A stretch of DNA of 64,000 nt from Duganella sp. 1411 (GTDB lineage: Bacteria > Pseudomonadota > Gammaproteobacteria > Burkholderiales > Burkholderiaceae_D): NCBI RefSeq assembly GCF_017833525.1, contig NZ_JAFICD010000006.1:62001-126000 (forward strand), written 5' to 3'. Shown piece after piece: positions 41,422 to 50,359 of the stretch. The notes below the pieces were generated by a model. That model had not been told where the DNA came from, searched no databases, and worked only from the letters and a program-made list of their open reading frames with translations. The number at the start of each line of letters is the position of its first letter. Within the stretch, counting starts at the first letter, position 1. The position numbers and the translations under genes were made by a program.

Positions 41422-41775
41422 ATGGGCAAGCTTAGTACGCACGTTCTCGACATCACGCAGGGCAAGCCGGGGGCCGGCGTCAAGGTGGCTTTGTACGCGG
41501 TTGGCGCGCAGGGGCGGACGTTGATCAAGACCGACGTCACCAATGCCGACGGCCGCTGTTCGGCGCCGCTGCTGGAGGGCGAGGCGATGAAAGCCGGGAA
41601 ATATGAGCTGGTTTTCGGCGCCGGGGATTATTTCGCCGCGCAGGGGGTGGAGCTGCCGGAGCCGCGCTTCATCGACGAGGTGACGATCGCGTTCGGCGTG
41701 GCCGGCGCGGATCAGAATTATCATGTGCCGCTGGTGGTGTCGCCTTGGGCGTATTCGACGTATCGCGGCAGTTGA
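41422..41775 (+). CDS. uraH: 5-Hydroxyisourate hydrolase (transthyretin-like)
   Basis: A 117-residue protein starting MGKLSTHVLDITQGKPGAGV and ending with the diagnostic C-terminal YRGS, with active-site residues expected in STHVLD (His), the Arg of the middle strand and that C-terminus. It hydrolyses 5-hydroxyisourate, the product of urate oxidase, to OHCU. It is divergent from puuE across 110 bp, so both are likely to share a regulatory region. The ribosome site is ATAGGA. Length is exactly typical. Confidence 0.96.
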   Translation: MGKLSTHVLDITQGKPGAGVKVALYAVGAQGRTLIKTDVTNADGRCSAPLLEGEAMKAGKYELVFGAGDYFAAQGVELPEPRFIDEVTIAFGVAGADQNYHVPLVVSPWAYSTYRGS

Positions 41776-41821
41776 GGGCAATGACGCACGCGGTGGCTGA
41801 CGACAATGGAATCGTCTAAAC

Positions 41822-41911
41822 CACGTAGGGCGGATTAGGCGGAACGCCGTAATCCGCCATGAGCCGCCGACGGAGCATGGCGGATTACGCTGCGCTAATC
41901 CGCCCTACGTG
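41822..41911. repeat. REPIN-like inverted doublet (GGCGGATTA family, copy 4)
   Basis: Units at 41822-41859 and 41878-41911 face each other around GAGCCGCCGACGGAGCA. It lies between uraH and the TPR-methyltransferase gene, both on the plus strand. Confidence 0.85.
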
Positions 41912-41976
41912 TATCCGTGACGGATCATGGGTTACGGGTTGTCCGCCGGCGGGAACTCCCCTAAGATGCGCACACC

Positions 41977-43485
41977 ATGACCGAATCCCATTCCGCCCTC
42001 GAAGCGTCCTTCCTGCAACAGGCCGTTGAACTGCACCAGCAGGGTCGCCTGGAACCCGCGCAAGCGCTGTACCGCCAGGTGCTCGACCTCAATCCCCGCC
42101 AGTTCGACGCGCTGCACCTGCTAGGCGTGATCGCCCGCCAGCAGGGCGACGCGCCAACCGCCATCGCGCTGATCTCGCAAGCGATCGACATCGACGGTCA
42201 GCAAGCCAAAGCCCACACCAACCTCGGCGCGGCGCTGCTCGATGCCGGCCGCGCCGACGAAGCGCTGGCCAGCCACGAACGCGCCATCGCCCTGCTGCCC
42301 GGCTACGCCATGGCCTGGAGCAATCGCGGCAACGCCCTGCGCCAGCTCGGACGCCTCGACGACGCGCTGCTCAGCTACGCGCGCGCGCTCGAAATCCAGC
42401 CGACCTACGCCGAAGCGCACTGCAACCGCGCCATCGTGCTGCAGGACCAGGCCCGCTATCTGGAGGCGCTGGGCGCGGCGGAGGACGCGCTGCACATCAA
42501 GGACCGCTACGCCGACGCCTGGTTCGCGCGCGGTAACGCCCTGCACTGTCTGCGTCTGCTGCCGGACGCCGTGGAAAGCTACGACCGCGCCATCCATCTG
42601 CGTCCGCAATGGGCGGAGGCCTACAGCGCGCAGGGTTCGAGCCTGTTCAAGCTGGGCGAGTTCGAGGCGGCGCTCGACAGCTACGACCAGGCGCTCAAGC
42701 TCAAACCCGACCACGCGCTGGCGCACTACCACCGCGGCAACGCGCTGCGCTCGCTGGGGCGCACCGACGAGGCGATCGCCGCCTACCGCGCCGCGCTGGC
42801 CCATGGCGACAATCCGGAGACCATCGCCTTCGCGCTGGCGTCGCTCGGCGTGGGCGAGACGCCGGCCGTGCTGCCGGCCGAATATGTACGCTCGCTGTTT
42901 GACCAGTACGCCAACCACTTCGACGAGCACCTGGTGCAGGTGCTTGACTACCGGACCCCGGCTTATCTGGACGCGATGATACGGCGCGTGGCGCCGGCGA
43001 CCGATCTGGATACCGTGGACCTGGGCTGCGGCACCGGCCTGTGCGCGCCGTATCTGAAGGCGTATTCGCGTCGTCTGGATGGCGTCGACCTGTCGCAGCA
43101 AATGCTGGACAAGGCGGCGCTGCGCGGCGGCTACGATGAACTGGCGTGCGCCGACCTGGTGGGCTACCTCGAAGGCCGGGCGAACCAGTGGGACCTGGCG
43201 GTCGCCGCCGACGTCTTCGTCTACATGGGCGACCTGGCGCCCGTCTTCGAGCGCGTGCACCGCGCGTTGAAGCCCGGCGGGCGTTTCTGCTTCTCGGTCG
43301 AAGCCGGCGAGGACGGCGACTTCACGCTGCGCCCGAGCAATCGCTATGCGCACACGCTGGCCTATCTCCAGCGGTTGGCCAAGGAGACTGGTTTCGAGGT
43401 GCTGGCGGCCGATCCCCTGGCCGCGCGCCAGGAGAACGGCGCGGCCATCGCCGGTCACGCCGTCATTCTTCGCTGTTCGAAATAA
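41977..43485 (+). CDS. TPR-repeat protein with C-terminal SAM-dependent methyltransferase domain
   Basis: A 502-residue two-part protein. Residues ~8-285 contain about eight tetratricopeptide repeats (for example AHTNLGAALLDAGRADEAL at 79-97). Residues ~300-500 form a class I methyltransferase: YVRSLFDQYANHFDEHLV leads into motif I VDLGCGTG (347-354), then GVDLSQQML, the acidic/aromatic VFVYMGDL region and LKPGGRFCFSVE. The protein lacks a signal peptide, so it is cytoplasmic. TPR-methyltransferase fusions are known, often near polysaccharide or pilus genes, but the target is unknown; small-molecule or protein methylation are both possible. Stands alone in its transcription unit. Confidence 0.88.
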   Translation: MTESHSALEASFLQQAVELHQQGRLEPAQALYRQVLDLNPRQFDALHLLGVIARQQGDAPTAIALISQAIDIDGQQAKAHTNLGAALLDAGRADEALASHERAIALLPGYAMAWSNRGNALRQLGRLDDALLSYARALEIQPTYAEAHCNRAIVLQDQARYLEALGAAEDALHIKDRYADAWFARGNALHCLRLLPDAVESYDRAIHLRPQWAEAYSAQGSSLFKLGEFEAALDSYDQALKLKPDHALAHYHRGNALRSLGRTDEAIAAYRAALAHGDNPETIAFALASLGVGETPAVLPAEYVRSLFDQYANHFDEHLVQVLDYRTPAYLDAMIRRVAPATDLDTVDLGCGTGLCAPYLKAYSRRLDGVDLSQQMLDKAALRGGYDELACADLVGYLEGRANQWDLAVAADVFVYMGDLAPVFERVHRALKPGGRFCFSVEAGEDGDFTLRPSNRYAHTLAYLQRLAKETGFEVLAADPLAARQENGAAIAGHAVILRCSK

Positions 43486-43524
43486 ACCCCGCACGCTTTG
43501 GGCGATACGCATGCCGTGCCGCTT

Positions 43525-43540
43525 AGGGGTCGTACGGGTT
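43525..43540. repeat. Half copy of the GGGGTCGTAC repeat family
   Basis: AGGGGTCGTACGGGTT matches the left arm of the nested palindromes at 6791 and 63197 but the right arm is missing. It lies between the convergent ends of the TPR-methyltransferase and peptidase genes. Confidence 0.55.
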
Positions 43541-43552
43541 AAAAAACAGCGC

Positions 43553-44770
43553 TTATTTGCTGTAATCCATGATCAATCGCGCTAACAAATAAAGACGCGG
43601 CGCGATGCTATCAACCTCGATATATTCCTCCGGCGTGTGAATACCTCCGCCGACGATCCCCAAACCGTCGATAGTCGGCACGCCGGCCGCCGCGATCAGG
43701 CTCGAATCGGCCGCGCCGCCGCTGCCTTCCAGCGTCAGCTTCTTGCCCAGCTCGCCATAGATCGCCTGCGCGCGCGCCGCCATGCCGTCGGTCGCGGCGT
43801 TTTGCGGCATCGGCGGAAAGCCCCGGCGCAGCTTCGCGCTCACCTGCGTGTCCGGGATCAGCTTGTTGGCGGAAATGCGCGCCATGTCCTTCTCGATCCG
43901 GTCGAACTCCTCCGCGACCGCCACCCGCACGTCGGCCTCGGCGTGCGCGGCGTCCGGGATCACATTGCTGCGTTCGCCAGCCTTGATCACCGTGAAATTG
44001 ACCGTGGTCTGCTTGCCGGCGTCGCCCAGTTTGCTCAGCTGCAGCACCTGGTGCGCCGCTTCCATCGCGGCGTTGCGGCCCGCGTCCGGCGCCACGCCCG
44101 CGTGCGCCGCCTTGCCCTTGATGTCGAGCTCGATGCCGCCGCTGCCCTTGCGCCAGATCACCAGGCCGTCGGCCGGCCGGCCCGGCTCCAGGTTGAAGGC
44201 CACGTCGTGTTCGCGCGCGTGCTGCTTGATCAGTGCCAGCGTGCCGGCCGAACCGGTTTCCTCGTTGGTGTTAAGGATCAACGTGACCTTGGCGTAGTCG
44301 TCGAATTTGGCCTGTTGCAGCAGCTTCATCGCGTACAGCGCCATGACGATGCCGCCCTTGTCGTCCATGATGCCGGGACCGTAGGCGCGCTTGCCGTCGA
44401 CGCGGAACGGCCGCGCGGCGGCGGCGCCGTCGCCGAACACCGTGTCCATGTGCGCCACCAGCAGGATGCGGCCCTTGCCCTTGCCGCTCCAGCTGGCGAC
44501 GATGTTGCCCGACTTGGCCGGCGCCGCCGGCAGCACCTCCACGCGCGCGCCGAGCTTCTTCAATTCCTCGCGGGCGATGGCGCCGACCTGGTCCAGCCCG
44601 GCTTCGTTGTAGGTGCCCGAATCGATGTTGACCAGCCGCGCCAGCAGCGCCAGCGCGTCCGGCTTGGCGTTTTCGGCCTGCGTCAACAACGCCTGGTTCA
44701 TCGGCGCGGCCTGCGCCACGGCGCCGCCCAACCCCAACATCAACCCCAGCAAAACAAAGTTCTTACGCAT
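43553..44770 (-). CDS. Exported M20 metallopeptidase (glutamate carboxypeptidase-like)
   Basis: A 405-residue protein with a signal peptide (MRKNFVLLGLMLGLGGAVAQ, cut near AQAA). The M20 di-zinc site is visible as LVAHMDTVFGDG (His, Asp), GIMDDKGG, LNTNEETGSAG (Glu-Glu) and NLEPGRPADG; the dimerisation domain follows (GKAAHAGVAPDAGRNA). Length and motifs match carboxypeptidase G2-like enzymes that cut C-terminal glutamate from folates or peptides in the periplasm. It stands alone, convergent with the TPR-methyltransferase gene. Confidence 0.9.
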   Translation of the reverse strand: MRKNFVLLGLMLGLGGAVAQAAPMNQALLTQAENAKPDALALLARLVNIDSGTYNEAGLDQVGAIAREELKKLGARVEVLPAAPAKSGNIVASWSGKGKGRILLVAHMDTVFGDGAAAARPFRVDGKRAYGPGIMDDKGGIVMALYAMKLLQQAKFDDYAKVTLILNTNEETGSAGTLALIKQHAREHDVAFNLEPGRPADGLVIWRKGSGGIELDIKGKAAHAGVAPDAGRNAAMEAAHQVLQLSKLGDAGKQTTVNFTVIKAGERSNVIPDAAHAEADVRVAVAEEFDRIEKDMARISANKLIPDTQVSAKLRRGFPPMPQNAATDGMAARAQAIYGELGKKLTLEGSGGAADSSLIAAAGVPTIDGLGIVGGGIHTPEEYIEVDSIAPRLYLLARLIMDYSK

Positions 44771-44945
44771 GGCCGACCACCCTTATCGCTGTATGAAAGT
44801 AAGCGCCATAGTACCGTGTGGAGTCCGTGGAAACATAGGCAAACTTGCACCCGACTCATCATTGCCTTAAAATTCCAAGCTGATAACGCTCTGGTCCGGC
44901 AAGCGCCGCACGCCGACCAGTTTTCCAGACTCTTTACGGTGACAA

Positions 44946-46235
44946 TTGGATACCGTGCCCTTATGGGTGCAACTTCTTGCACTCGCCTTCCTGATTTTGT
45001 GCTCGGCCTTTTTCGCCATGGCCGAAACCGCCCTGATGGCGGCCAACCGCTATCGCCTGCGCCACGAGGCCAAGCGCGGCAGCCGCGCCGCGATCACCAC
45101 GCTGTGGCTGCTCGACCGCACCGATAAGCTGCTGTCGCTGATCCTGATCGCCAACACCCTGGTCAACGCCATGGCCACCGCGCTGGTGACGTCGCTGGCG
45201 ATCGAATATTTCGGCCACGACGACAACGTCATCATCGTTTCCACCGGCGTGGTGGCGTTCCTGCTGATCGTCTTCGCCGAGATTTCGCCGAAGATGATCG
45301 GCGCCACCTACCCCGAGCGCATCGCGCTGCCCACCAGCGTCGTGCTGCGGCCGCTGATGGCGCTGTTCAAGCCGGTGATCTGGTTCGTCAACCTGTTCGT
45401 CACCCAGGTGCTGCGGCTGTTCCGCACCAAGGCCGGCGCCCAGCTGCAGGACGCCCGCGTGTCGCCCGAGGAGTTGCGCTCGATCGTGCTCGAGGGTGGC
45501 AACTTCATTCCGCAAAAGCACAAGAGCATCCTGCTCAACCTGTTCGACCTGGAAACCATCGTCGTCGAGGACATCATGACGCCGCGCTCGCAGATCGAGG
45601 CGCTGGACCTGGAGCAATCAGTCGAGGAAATCAAGCGCGAGCTGACCACCTGCTACCACAACAAGCTGCCCGTCTACGAGGGCGAGATCAACCGCATCGT
45701 CGGCATCCTGCACGTGCGCAAGGCGGTGGCGCTGCTGAACCAGGAGGACGAGCTGACGGTCGAGCACTTCCGCGCGCTGCTGACCACGCCCTACTTCATC
45801 CCGCAGGACACCGGCGTGTTCACGCAATTACAGTACTTCCAGGAACGCAAGGAGCGGCTGGGCATCATCGTCGACGAGTACGGCGAGGTGCAGGGCCTGG
45901 TCACCCTGGACGACATCATCGAGGAGATGATCGGCGAATTCACCACGTCGATGCCGGGCGACGCCCGCGCCGACAGCTTCGCCTGGAACGAACAGGGCGA
46001 GTGCCTGCTCGAGGGCGCGACGGCGCTGCGCGACGTCAACAAGCGGCTGGGCCTGAACTTCCCGCTCGACGGCCCCAAAACCCTGAACGGCATGCTGCTG
46101 GAACTGTTGCAAGAAATTCCAGACGCGCCCATCAGCATCAAGATCGGCCCCTGCATCATCGAAGTGATACAGGCGCATGATCAATCCATCAAAGTCGTCA
46201 AATTGATACGTCCGGGCAGCAAACGCGGTGTCTGA
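44946..46235 (+). CDS. CorC/HlyC-type membrane protein with CBS domains
   Basis: A 429-residue protein with a DUF21 membrane domain (~residues 5-175: WVQLLALAFLILCSAFFAMA, then NTLVNAMATALVTSL and IVFAEISPKM), a CBS pair (~205-330, VEDIMTPRSQIEAL, GIIVDEYGEVQGLVTLDDII) and a C-terminal CorC_HlyC domain (~345-425). Members have been linked to Mg/Co efflux or resistance rather than haemolysis. The start is a TTG at 44946 with a weak ribosome site; a GTG three codons later is the alternative. It lies just upstream of pilB on the same strand. Confidence 0.88.
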   Translation: MDTVPLWVQLLALAFLILCSAFFAMAETALMAANRYRLRHEAKRGSRAAITTLWLLDRTDKLLSLILIANTLVNAMATALVTSLAIEYFGHDDNVIIVSTGVVAFLLIVFAEISPKMIGATYPERIALPTSVVLRPLMALFKPVIWFVNLFVTQVLRLFRTKAGAQLQDARVSPEELRSIVLEGGNFIPQKHKSILLNLFDLETIVVEDIMTPRSQIEALDLEQSVEEIKRELTTCYHNKLPVYEGEINRIVGILHVRKAVALLNQEDELTVEHFRALLTTPYFIPQDTGVFTQLQYFQERKERLGIIVDEYGEVQGLVTLDDIIEEMIGEFTTSMPGDARADSFAWNEQGECLLEGATALRDVNKRLGLNFPLDGPKTLNGMLLELLQEIPDAPISIKIGPCIIEVIQAHDQSIKVVKLIRPGSKRGV

Positions 46236-46310
46236 TTGCTAAGGGTACGCGCCCAACGCAACACCGGGCGTACAATCGTTTCTTGGCAGCGACAAACGGC
46301 TTTACAAAAT

Positions 46311-46328
46311 TAATGCTCAAGAGCATTA
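46311..46328. promoter_or_regulatory. Perfect 18-bp palindrome upstream of pilB
   Basis: TAATGCTC-AA-GAGCATTA is fully self-complementary. It lies 40 bp before the chosen pilB ATG and is followed by ATTCTTT, so it could be either a small terminator after the CorC-type gene or an operator for pilB. Confidence 0.4.
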
Positions 46329-46368
46329 TTCTTTGACCGCCCGTCCCCCTATCAAGATAGATGCTTCT

Positions 46369-48105
46369 ATGGCAGCAGTCCTACCCAACGCCGCGCCAGG
46401 CGCCCCGATGCCGGGGTTGGCGCGCGCATTGCTGCAAGCCGGGCGGCTGTCCGCGCCGCAGGCGGACGCGCTGCAAAAAAAGGCCGTGCACGCCAAGCTG
46501 GCCTTCATCGACGCGCTGCTGGCCAGCGGCCTGATCGACGCGCGCGCGCTGGCCGCCTTCTGCGCCGAAACCTTCGCCTACCCGCTGATGGACGTGGCCG
46601 CGCTGAATGTGGAGGCGCTGCCGGCCAAGGCCATCGACAACAAGCTGATGCAGGCCCAGCGCGTGATCGCCCTGGCCAAGCGCGGCAACAAGATGTCGGT
46701 CGCCATTTCCGACCCGACCAACCTGCAGGCGCTCGACCAGATCAAGTTCCAGACCGAGTCCACGGTCGAGCCCGTCATCGTGGCGCACGACGCGCTGCTG
46801 CACTTGCTCGCCAAGCTCAACAAGACCAGCGAGCAAACCATCGCCGACCTGGCCGGCGAGGAGGCCGACATCCAGTTCGCCGAGGAGGAAAGCGCGGCGG
46901 CGGCGGTGGCGGCGGCCGAGGCGGCCACCAACGACGTCGAGGACGCGCCGGTGGTGCGCTTCCTCAACAAGATGCTGATGGACGCGGTCAACATGGGCGC
47001 TTCCGACTTGCACTTCGAACCGTTCGAGAAATTCTACCGCGTGCGCTTCCGCGTCGACGGCGTGCTGATGGAACACGCCCAGCCGCCGATCTCGATCAAG
47101 GAAAAGCTGGTCTCGCGCATCAAGGTGCTCGCCAAGCTCGACATCTCGGAAAAGCGCGTGCCGCAGGACGGGCGCATGCGCCTGATCGTCTCGCCGACCA
47201 AGACCGTCGACCTGCGCGTGTCGACGCTGCCGACCTTGTTCGGCGAGAAGACCGTCATGCGTATCCTCGACGCCACGCAGGCGCAGATGGGCATCGACGC
47301 GCTCGGCTACGACCCGGACCAGAAGGCGCTGCTGCTCGACGCCATCCAGCGCCCCTACGGCATGGTGCTGGTGACGGGCCCGACCGGCTCGGGCAAGACG
47401 GTGTCGCTGTACACCTGCCTGAACGTCATCAACAAGCCCGGCATCAACATCTCCACCGCCGAGGACCCGGCCGAGATCAACCTGCCGGGCGTGAACCAGG
47501 TCAACGTCAACGACAAGGCCGGGCTGACGTTCCCGGTGGCGCTCAAATCGTTCCTGCGCCAGGACCCGGACATCATCATGGTCGGCGAGATCCGCGACCT
47601 CGAGACGGCCGACATCGCCATCAAGGCGGCGCAGACCGGCCACATGGTATTTTCCACCTTGCACACCAACGACGCGCCGTCGACCCTGACGCGGCTGATG
47701 AACATGGGCGTGGCGCCGTTCAACATCGCCTCGTCGGTGATCCTGATCACCGCGCAGCGGCTGGCGCGGCGCCTGTGCACCTGCAAGCAAGTGGTCGACA
47801 TCTCGCATGATTTGCTGCTCAAGGCCGGCTTCCGGGAGAACGAGCTCGACGGCAGCTGGAAACCCTACGGCCCGGTCGGCTGCGAGCGCTGCAACGGCGG
47901 CGGCTACAAGGGGCGGGTCGGCATCTACCAGATCATGCCGATCACGCCGGCCATCGAAAGCATCATCCTGGCGCACGGCAACTCGATGGAAATCGCCGCC
48001 AAGTCCGAGGAGGAAGGTGTGAAGTCGCTGCGCCGGTCGGGCCTGGTGAAGGTCAAAAACGGCTTGACCAGCCTGGAAGAAGTGCTCGGCTGTACCAACG
48101 AATAA
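46369..48105 (+). CDS. pilB: Type IV pilus assembly ATPase PilB
   Basis: The ATG at 46369 is chosen (MAAVLPNAAPGAPMPGLARA), giving 578 residues, close to typical PilB; a TTG 12 codons upstream is possible. It powers pilus extension at the inner membrane. The N-terminal T2SSE_N/MshEN-type domain spans ~15-160, and the ATPase has Walker A GPTGSGKT, the Asp-box DPDIIMVGEIRD, a His box (TGHMVFSTLHTND) and a tetra-Cys zinc motif (RLCTCKQ with CERCNGGG). It is 22 bp upstream of pilC. Confidence 0.93.
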   Translation: MAAVLPNAAPGAPMPGLARALLQAGRLSAPQADALQKKAVHAKLAFIDALLASGLIDARALAAFCAETFAYPLMDVAALNVEALPAKAIDNKLMQAQRVIALAKRGNKMSVAISDPTNLQALDQIKFQTESTVEPVIVAHDALLHLLAKLNKTSEQTIADLAGEEADIQFAEEESAAAAVAAAEAATNDVEDAPVVRFLNKMLMDAVNMGASDLHFEPFEKFYRVRFRVDGVLMEHAQPPISIKEKLVSRIKVLAKLDISEKRVPQDGRMRLIVSPTKTVDLRVSTLPTLFGEKTVMRILDATQAQMGIDALGYDPDQKALLLDAIQRPYGMVLVTGPTGSGKTVSLYTCLNVINKPGINISTAEDPAEINLPGVNQVNVNDKAGLTFPVALKSFLRQDPDIIMVGEIRDLETADIAIKAAQTGHMVFSTLHTNDAPSTLTRLMNMGVAPFNIASSVILITAQRLARRLCTCKQVVDISHDLLLKAGFRENELDGSWKPYGPVGCERCNGGGYKGRVGIYQIMPITPAIESIILAHGNSMEIAAKSEEEGVKSLRRSGLVKVKNGLTSLEEVLGCTNE

Positions 48106-48127
48106 GCAGTAAAAAAGGACAACGATC

Positions 48128-49351
48128 ATGGCGACTTCGGGCAACGCGGGCAACCAGGTCAAGGAACTGATCTTCGCCTGGGAAGGCAAGGACAAGACCG
48201 GCAAGACGGTGCGCGGCGAGATGCGCGCCGGCGGCGAGGCGGTGGTCAACGTCACGTTGCGGCGCCAGGGCATCATGGTCACCAAGGTCAAGAAGAAGGC
48301 CTACCGCAGCGGCAAGCGCATCACCGACAAGGACATCTCGCTGTTCACGCGCCAGCTGGCGACGATGATGAAGGCCGGCGTGCCGCTGCTGCAATCGTTC
48401 GACATCGTCGGCAAGGGCCACGCCAACCCGTCGGTGTCCAAGCTGGTGATGGACCTGCGCGCCGACATCGAGACCGGCACCAGCCTGAACCAGGCTTTCC
48501 GCAAGTTCCCGCTGTACTTCGACCCGCTGTTCTGCAACCTGGTCGGCGCCGGCGAACAGGCCGGCATCCTGGAGGACCTGCTGACGCGGCTGGCCGTCTA
48601 CAAGGAAAAGACGCTGGCGATGAAGGCCAAGATCAAATCGGCGCTGATGTATCCGGTGTCGATCCTGGCGGTGGCGTTCATCGTCACGGCGGTGATCATG
48701 ATCTGGGTGGTGCCGGCGTTCAAGGAGGTGTTTGCCAGCTTCGGCGCCAACCTGCCGGCGCCGACCTTGTTCGTCATGGCGCTGTCGGAGTTCTTCGTGG
48801 CGTGGTGGCACGTGATCTTCTTCGGCATCGGCATGGGGCTGTACCTGTTCTTCCGCGCCTGGCAGCGCTCGTTGCAAATGCAGCGCTTCATGGACAAGCT
48901 GCTGCTCAAGCTGCCGGTGTTCGGCGAGGTCATCCGCAAAGCCACGATCGCCCGCTGGACCCGCACCTTGGCGACGATGTTCGCCGCCGGCGTGCCGCTG
49001 GTCGAATCGCTCGACTCGGTCGGCGGCGCGGCCGGCAACGCCGTCTACCTGGACGCCACGCGCAAGATCCAGAACGAGGTCAGCACCGGCACCAGCCTGA
49101 CGGTGGCGATGCAGAATGCCGAGGTATTTCCCAACATGGTCACGCAGATGGTCGCCATCGGCGAGGAATCGGGCTCGCTCGACGCCATGCTGGGCAAGGT
49201 CGCCGACTTCTACGAGGAGGAAGTGGACGAGGCGGTGGCGTCGTTGTCGAGCTTGATGGAGCCGGCGATCATGGTCATCCTGGGCGTGCTGATCGGCGGG
49301 CTGGTGGTGGCGATGTATCTGCCGATTTTCAAGCTGGGGTCGGTGGTATAA
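48128..49351 (+). CDS. pilC: Type IV pilus inner-membrane platform protein PilC
   Basis: A 407-residue protein of the T2SSF class with two repeated GspF domains (~75-195 and ~275-400), including FTRQLATMMKAGVPLLQSFD and its second-half counterpart WTRTLATMFAAGVPLVESLD. Membrane helices lie at ~175-195, ~225-245 and ~375-395. It anchors PilB and the pilin-assembly site. The ribosome site AAAAGGA is 8 nt before the ATG. It ends near a repeat doublet, after which the pilD gene is separated by an opposite-strand kinase. Confidence 0.95.
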   Translation: MATSGNAGNQVKELIFAWEGKDKTGKTVRGEMRAGGEAVVNVTLRRQGIMVTKVKKKAYRSGKRITDKDISLFTRQLATMMKAGVPLLQSFDIVGKGHANPSVSKLVMDLRADIETGTSLNQAFRKFPLYFDPLFCNLVGAGEQAGILEDLLTRLAVYKEKTLAMKAKIKSALMYPVSILAVAFIVTAVIMIWVVPAFKEVFASFGANLPAPTLFVMALSEFFVAWWHVIFFGIGMGLYLFFRAWQRSLQMQRFMDKLLLKLPVFGEVIRKATIARWTRTLATMFAAGVPLVESLDSVGGAAGNAVYLDATRKIQNEVSTGTSLTVAMQNAEVFPNMVTQMVAIGEESGSLDAMLGKVADFYEEEVDEAVASLSSLMEPAIMVILGVLIGGLVVAMYLPIFKLGSVV

Positions 49352-49378
49352 ACGAAGGCCGCGGGTATACCACGGAGA

Positions 49379-49476
49379 CACGTAGGGCGGATTAGCGAAG
49401 CGTAATCCGCCATGCATGCGCCGCCGATGGCTCATGCATGGCGGATTACGGCGTTCCGCCTAATCCGCCCTACGTG
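49379..49476. repeat. REPIN-like inverted doublet (GGCGGATTA family, copy 5)
   Basis: Units at 49379-49412 and 49439-49476 are inverted, with flanks CACGGAGACACGTAG on the left and CTACGTGTTTCCGTGG on the right also being complementary, so the whole ~110 bp element could fold as one long hairpin. It sits between convergent pilC and the histidine kinase gene. Confidence 0.85.
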
Positions 49477-49498
49477 TTTCCGTGGTCCCTTCTGGCGA

Positions 49499-50359
49499 TC
49501 AGCCTCGCGATTCCGTACGGCCCAGCCAGGCCGCGAGCCTTTGCCGCCAGCAGCCGCTCCGGTCCCGCTGCGGCGCATAGCACAACTTGCCCGGCACCTT
49601 CAAAATGACCTCTGTGCCCCGCTCCGGCAAACTGAGCACCTCGATCGCCCCGCCCATGCGCTCTGCCCGCGCACGCATGCCGGCCAGGCCGCGATAGCCA
49701 GCCTCCGGCCCCAGGGCCACCTCCATCCCCTTGCCATCGTCGCGCACGAACAGCGAGAAGAACTCGCAGCCATACACCAGCTCCAGCTCGATATGCCCGG
49801 CCTGCGCGTGCTGAAACGCATTGAACAGCGCCTCGCGCCCGATGCGGTAAATCTCCTCGCTGAACCCGCCCTCCAACGGCTGCGGATTCGCGCTGACAAT
49901 CATCCGGAACGGCGTATTGAAATTCTCCCGCAACGAATGCCCGACCTCGGCGAAGGCCTGGCTGACATCGTCCCCGTACACCAGCGGCAACCTTAGCGCC
50001 AGCACCTGTTGCCGGCCGTCGGCCAGCACCTCGTCGGCCTGGTCGAGGATGGCTTCGATGGTGTCGCGCTCGGCGCTGTCGTCGGGCAGCCGCTGGCCGA
50101 CGCTTTGCACCCGCAGCAGCACACCCTGCATGCTCTGCAGCAGATTGTCATGCAGCCCGAAGGCGACCCGCTCGCGCTCCTCCAGCTGCTTGAGGCGGGA
50201 CGCGTGGCGGCGCGCGACCTTGCGCAGGCAGTGCCGAAACACCGCGCCCACCAGCAGGCATCCCAGGACCAAGCCCAAAAGCGCGAATAAAGGTGTCTGT
50301 ATAAGCAGCGGCAAAAAATGCTCCGGACGTGGATAGGCTCGATTATTTGATCCCCGCAC
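49499..50359 (-). CDS. Small membrane histidine kinase (NarX/HisKA_3-like), orphan
   Basis: The longest frame starts at GTG 50359 (286 residues). A TTG at 50314, 6 nt after a GGAG box, is a good alternative. One membrane helix near residues 22-42 (LFALLGLVLGCLLVGAVF) is followed by a HisKA_3-type dimerisation segment with the phospho-acceptor His in ERERVAFGLHDNLLQSMQ, and an ATPase domain (~180-265: REALFNAFQHAQ, DDGKGMEVAL, YRGLAGMRARAERMGG). There is no sensory domain of note and no adjacent response regulator, so its partner is elsewhere. It lies on the opposite strand between pilC and pilD. Confidence 0.85.
   Translation of the reverse strand: MRGSNNRAYPRPEHFLPLLIQTPLFALLGLVLGCLLVGAVFRHCLRKVARRHASRLKQLEERERVAFGLHDNLLQSMQGVLLRVQSVGQRLPDDSAERDTIEAILDQADEVLADGRQQVLALRLPLVYGDDVSQAFAEVGHSLRENFNTPFRMIVSANPQPLEGGFSEEIYRIGREALFNAFQHAQAGHIELELVYGCEFFSLFVRDDGKGMEVALGPEAGYRGLAGMRARAERMGGAIEVLSLPERGTEVILKVPGKLCYAPQRDRSGCWRQRLAAWLGRTESRG

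Noticed and set aside
46280..46300. Sigma-54-like promoter before pilB (TTGGCAG...)
   Set aside because: The GG and GC pairs are 12 bp apart instead of 10, so the match fails.
46381..48291. 636-residue open frame on the minus strand
   Set aside because: Antisense to pilB, shadow composition.
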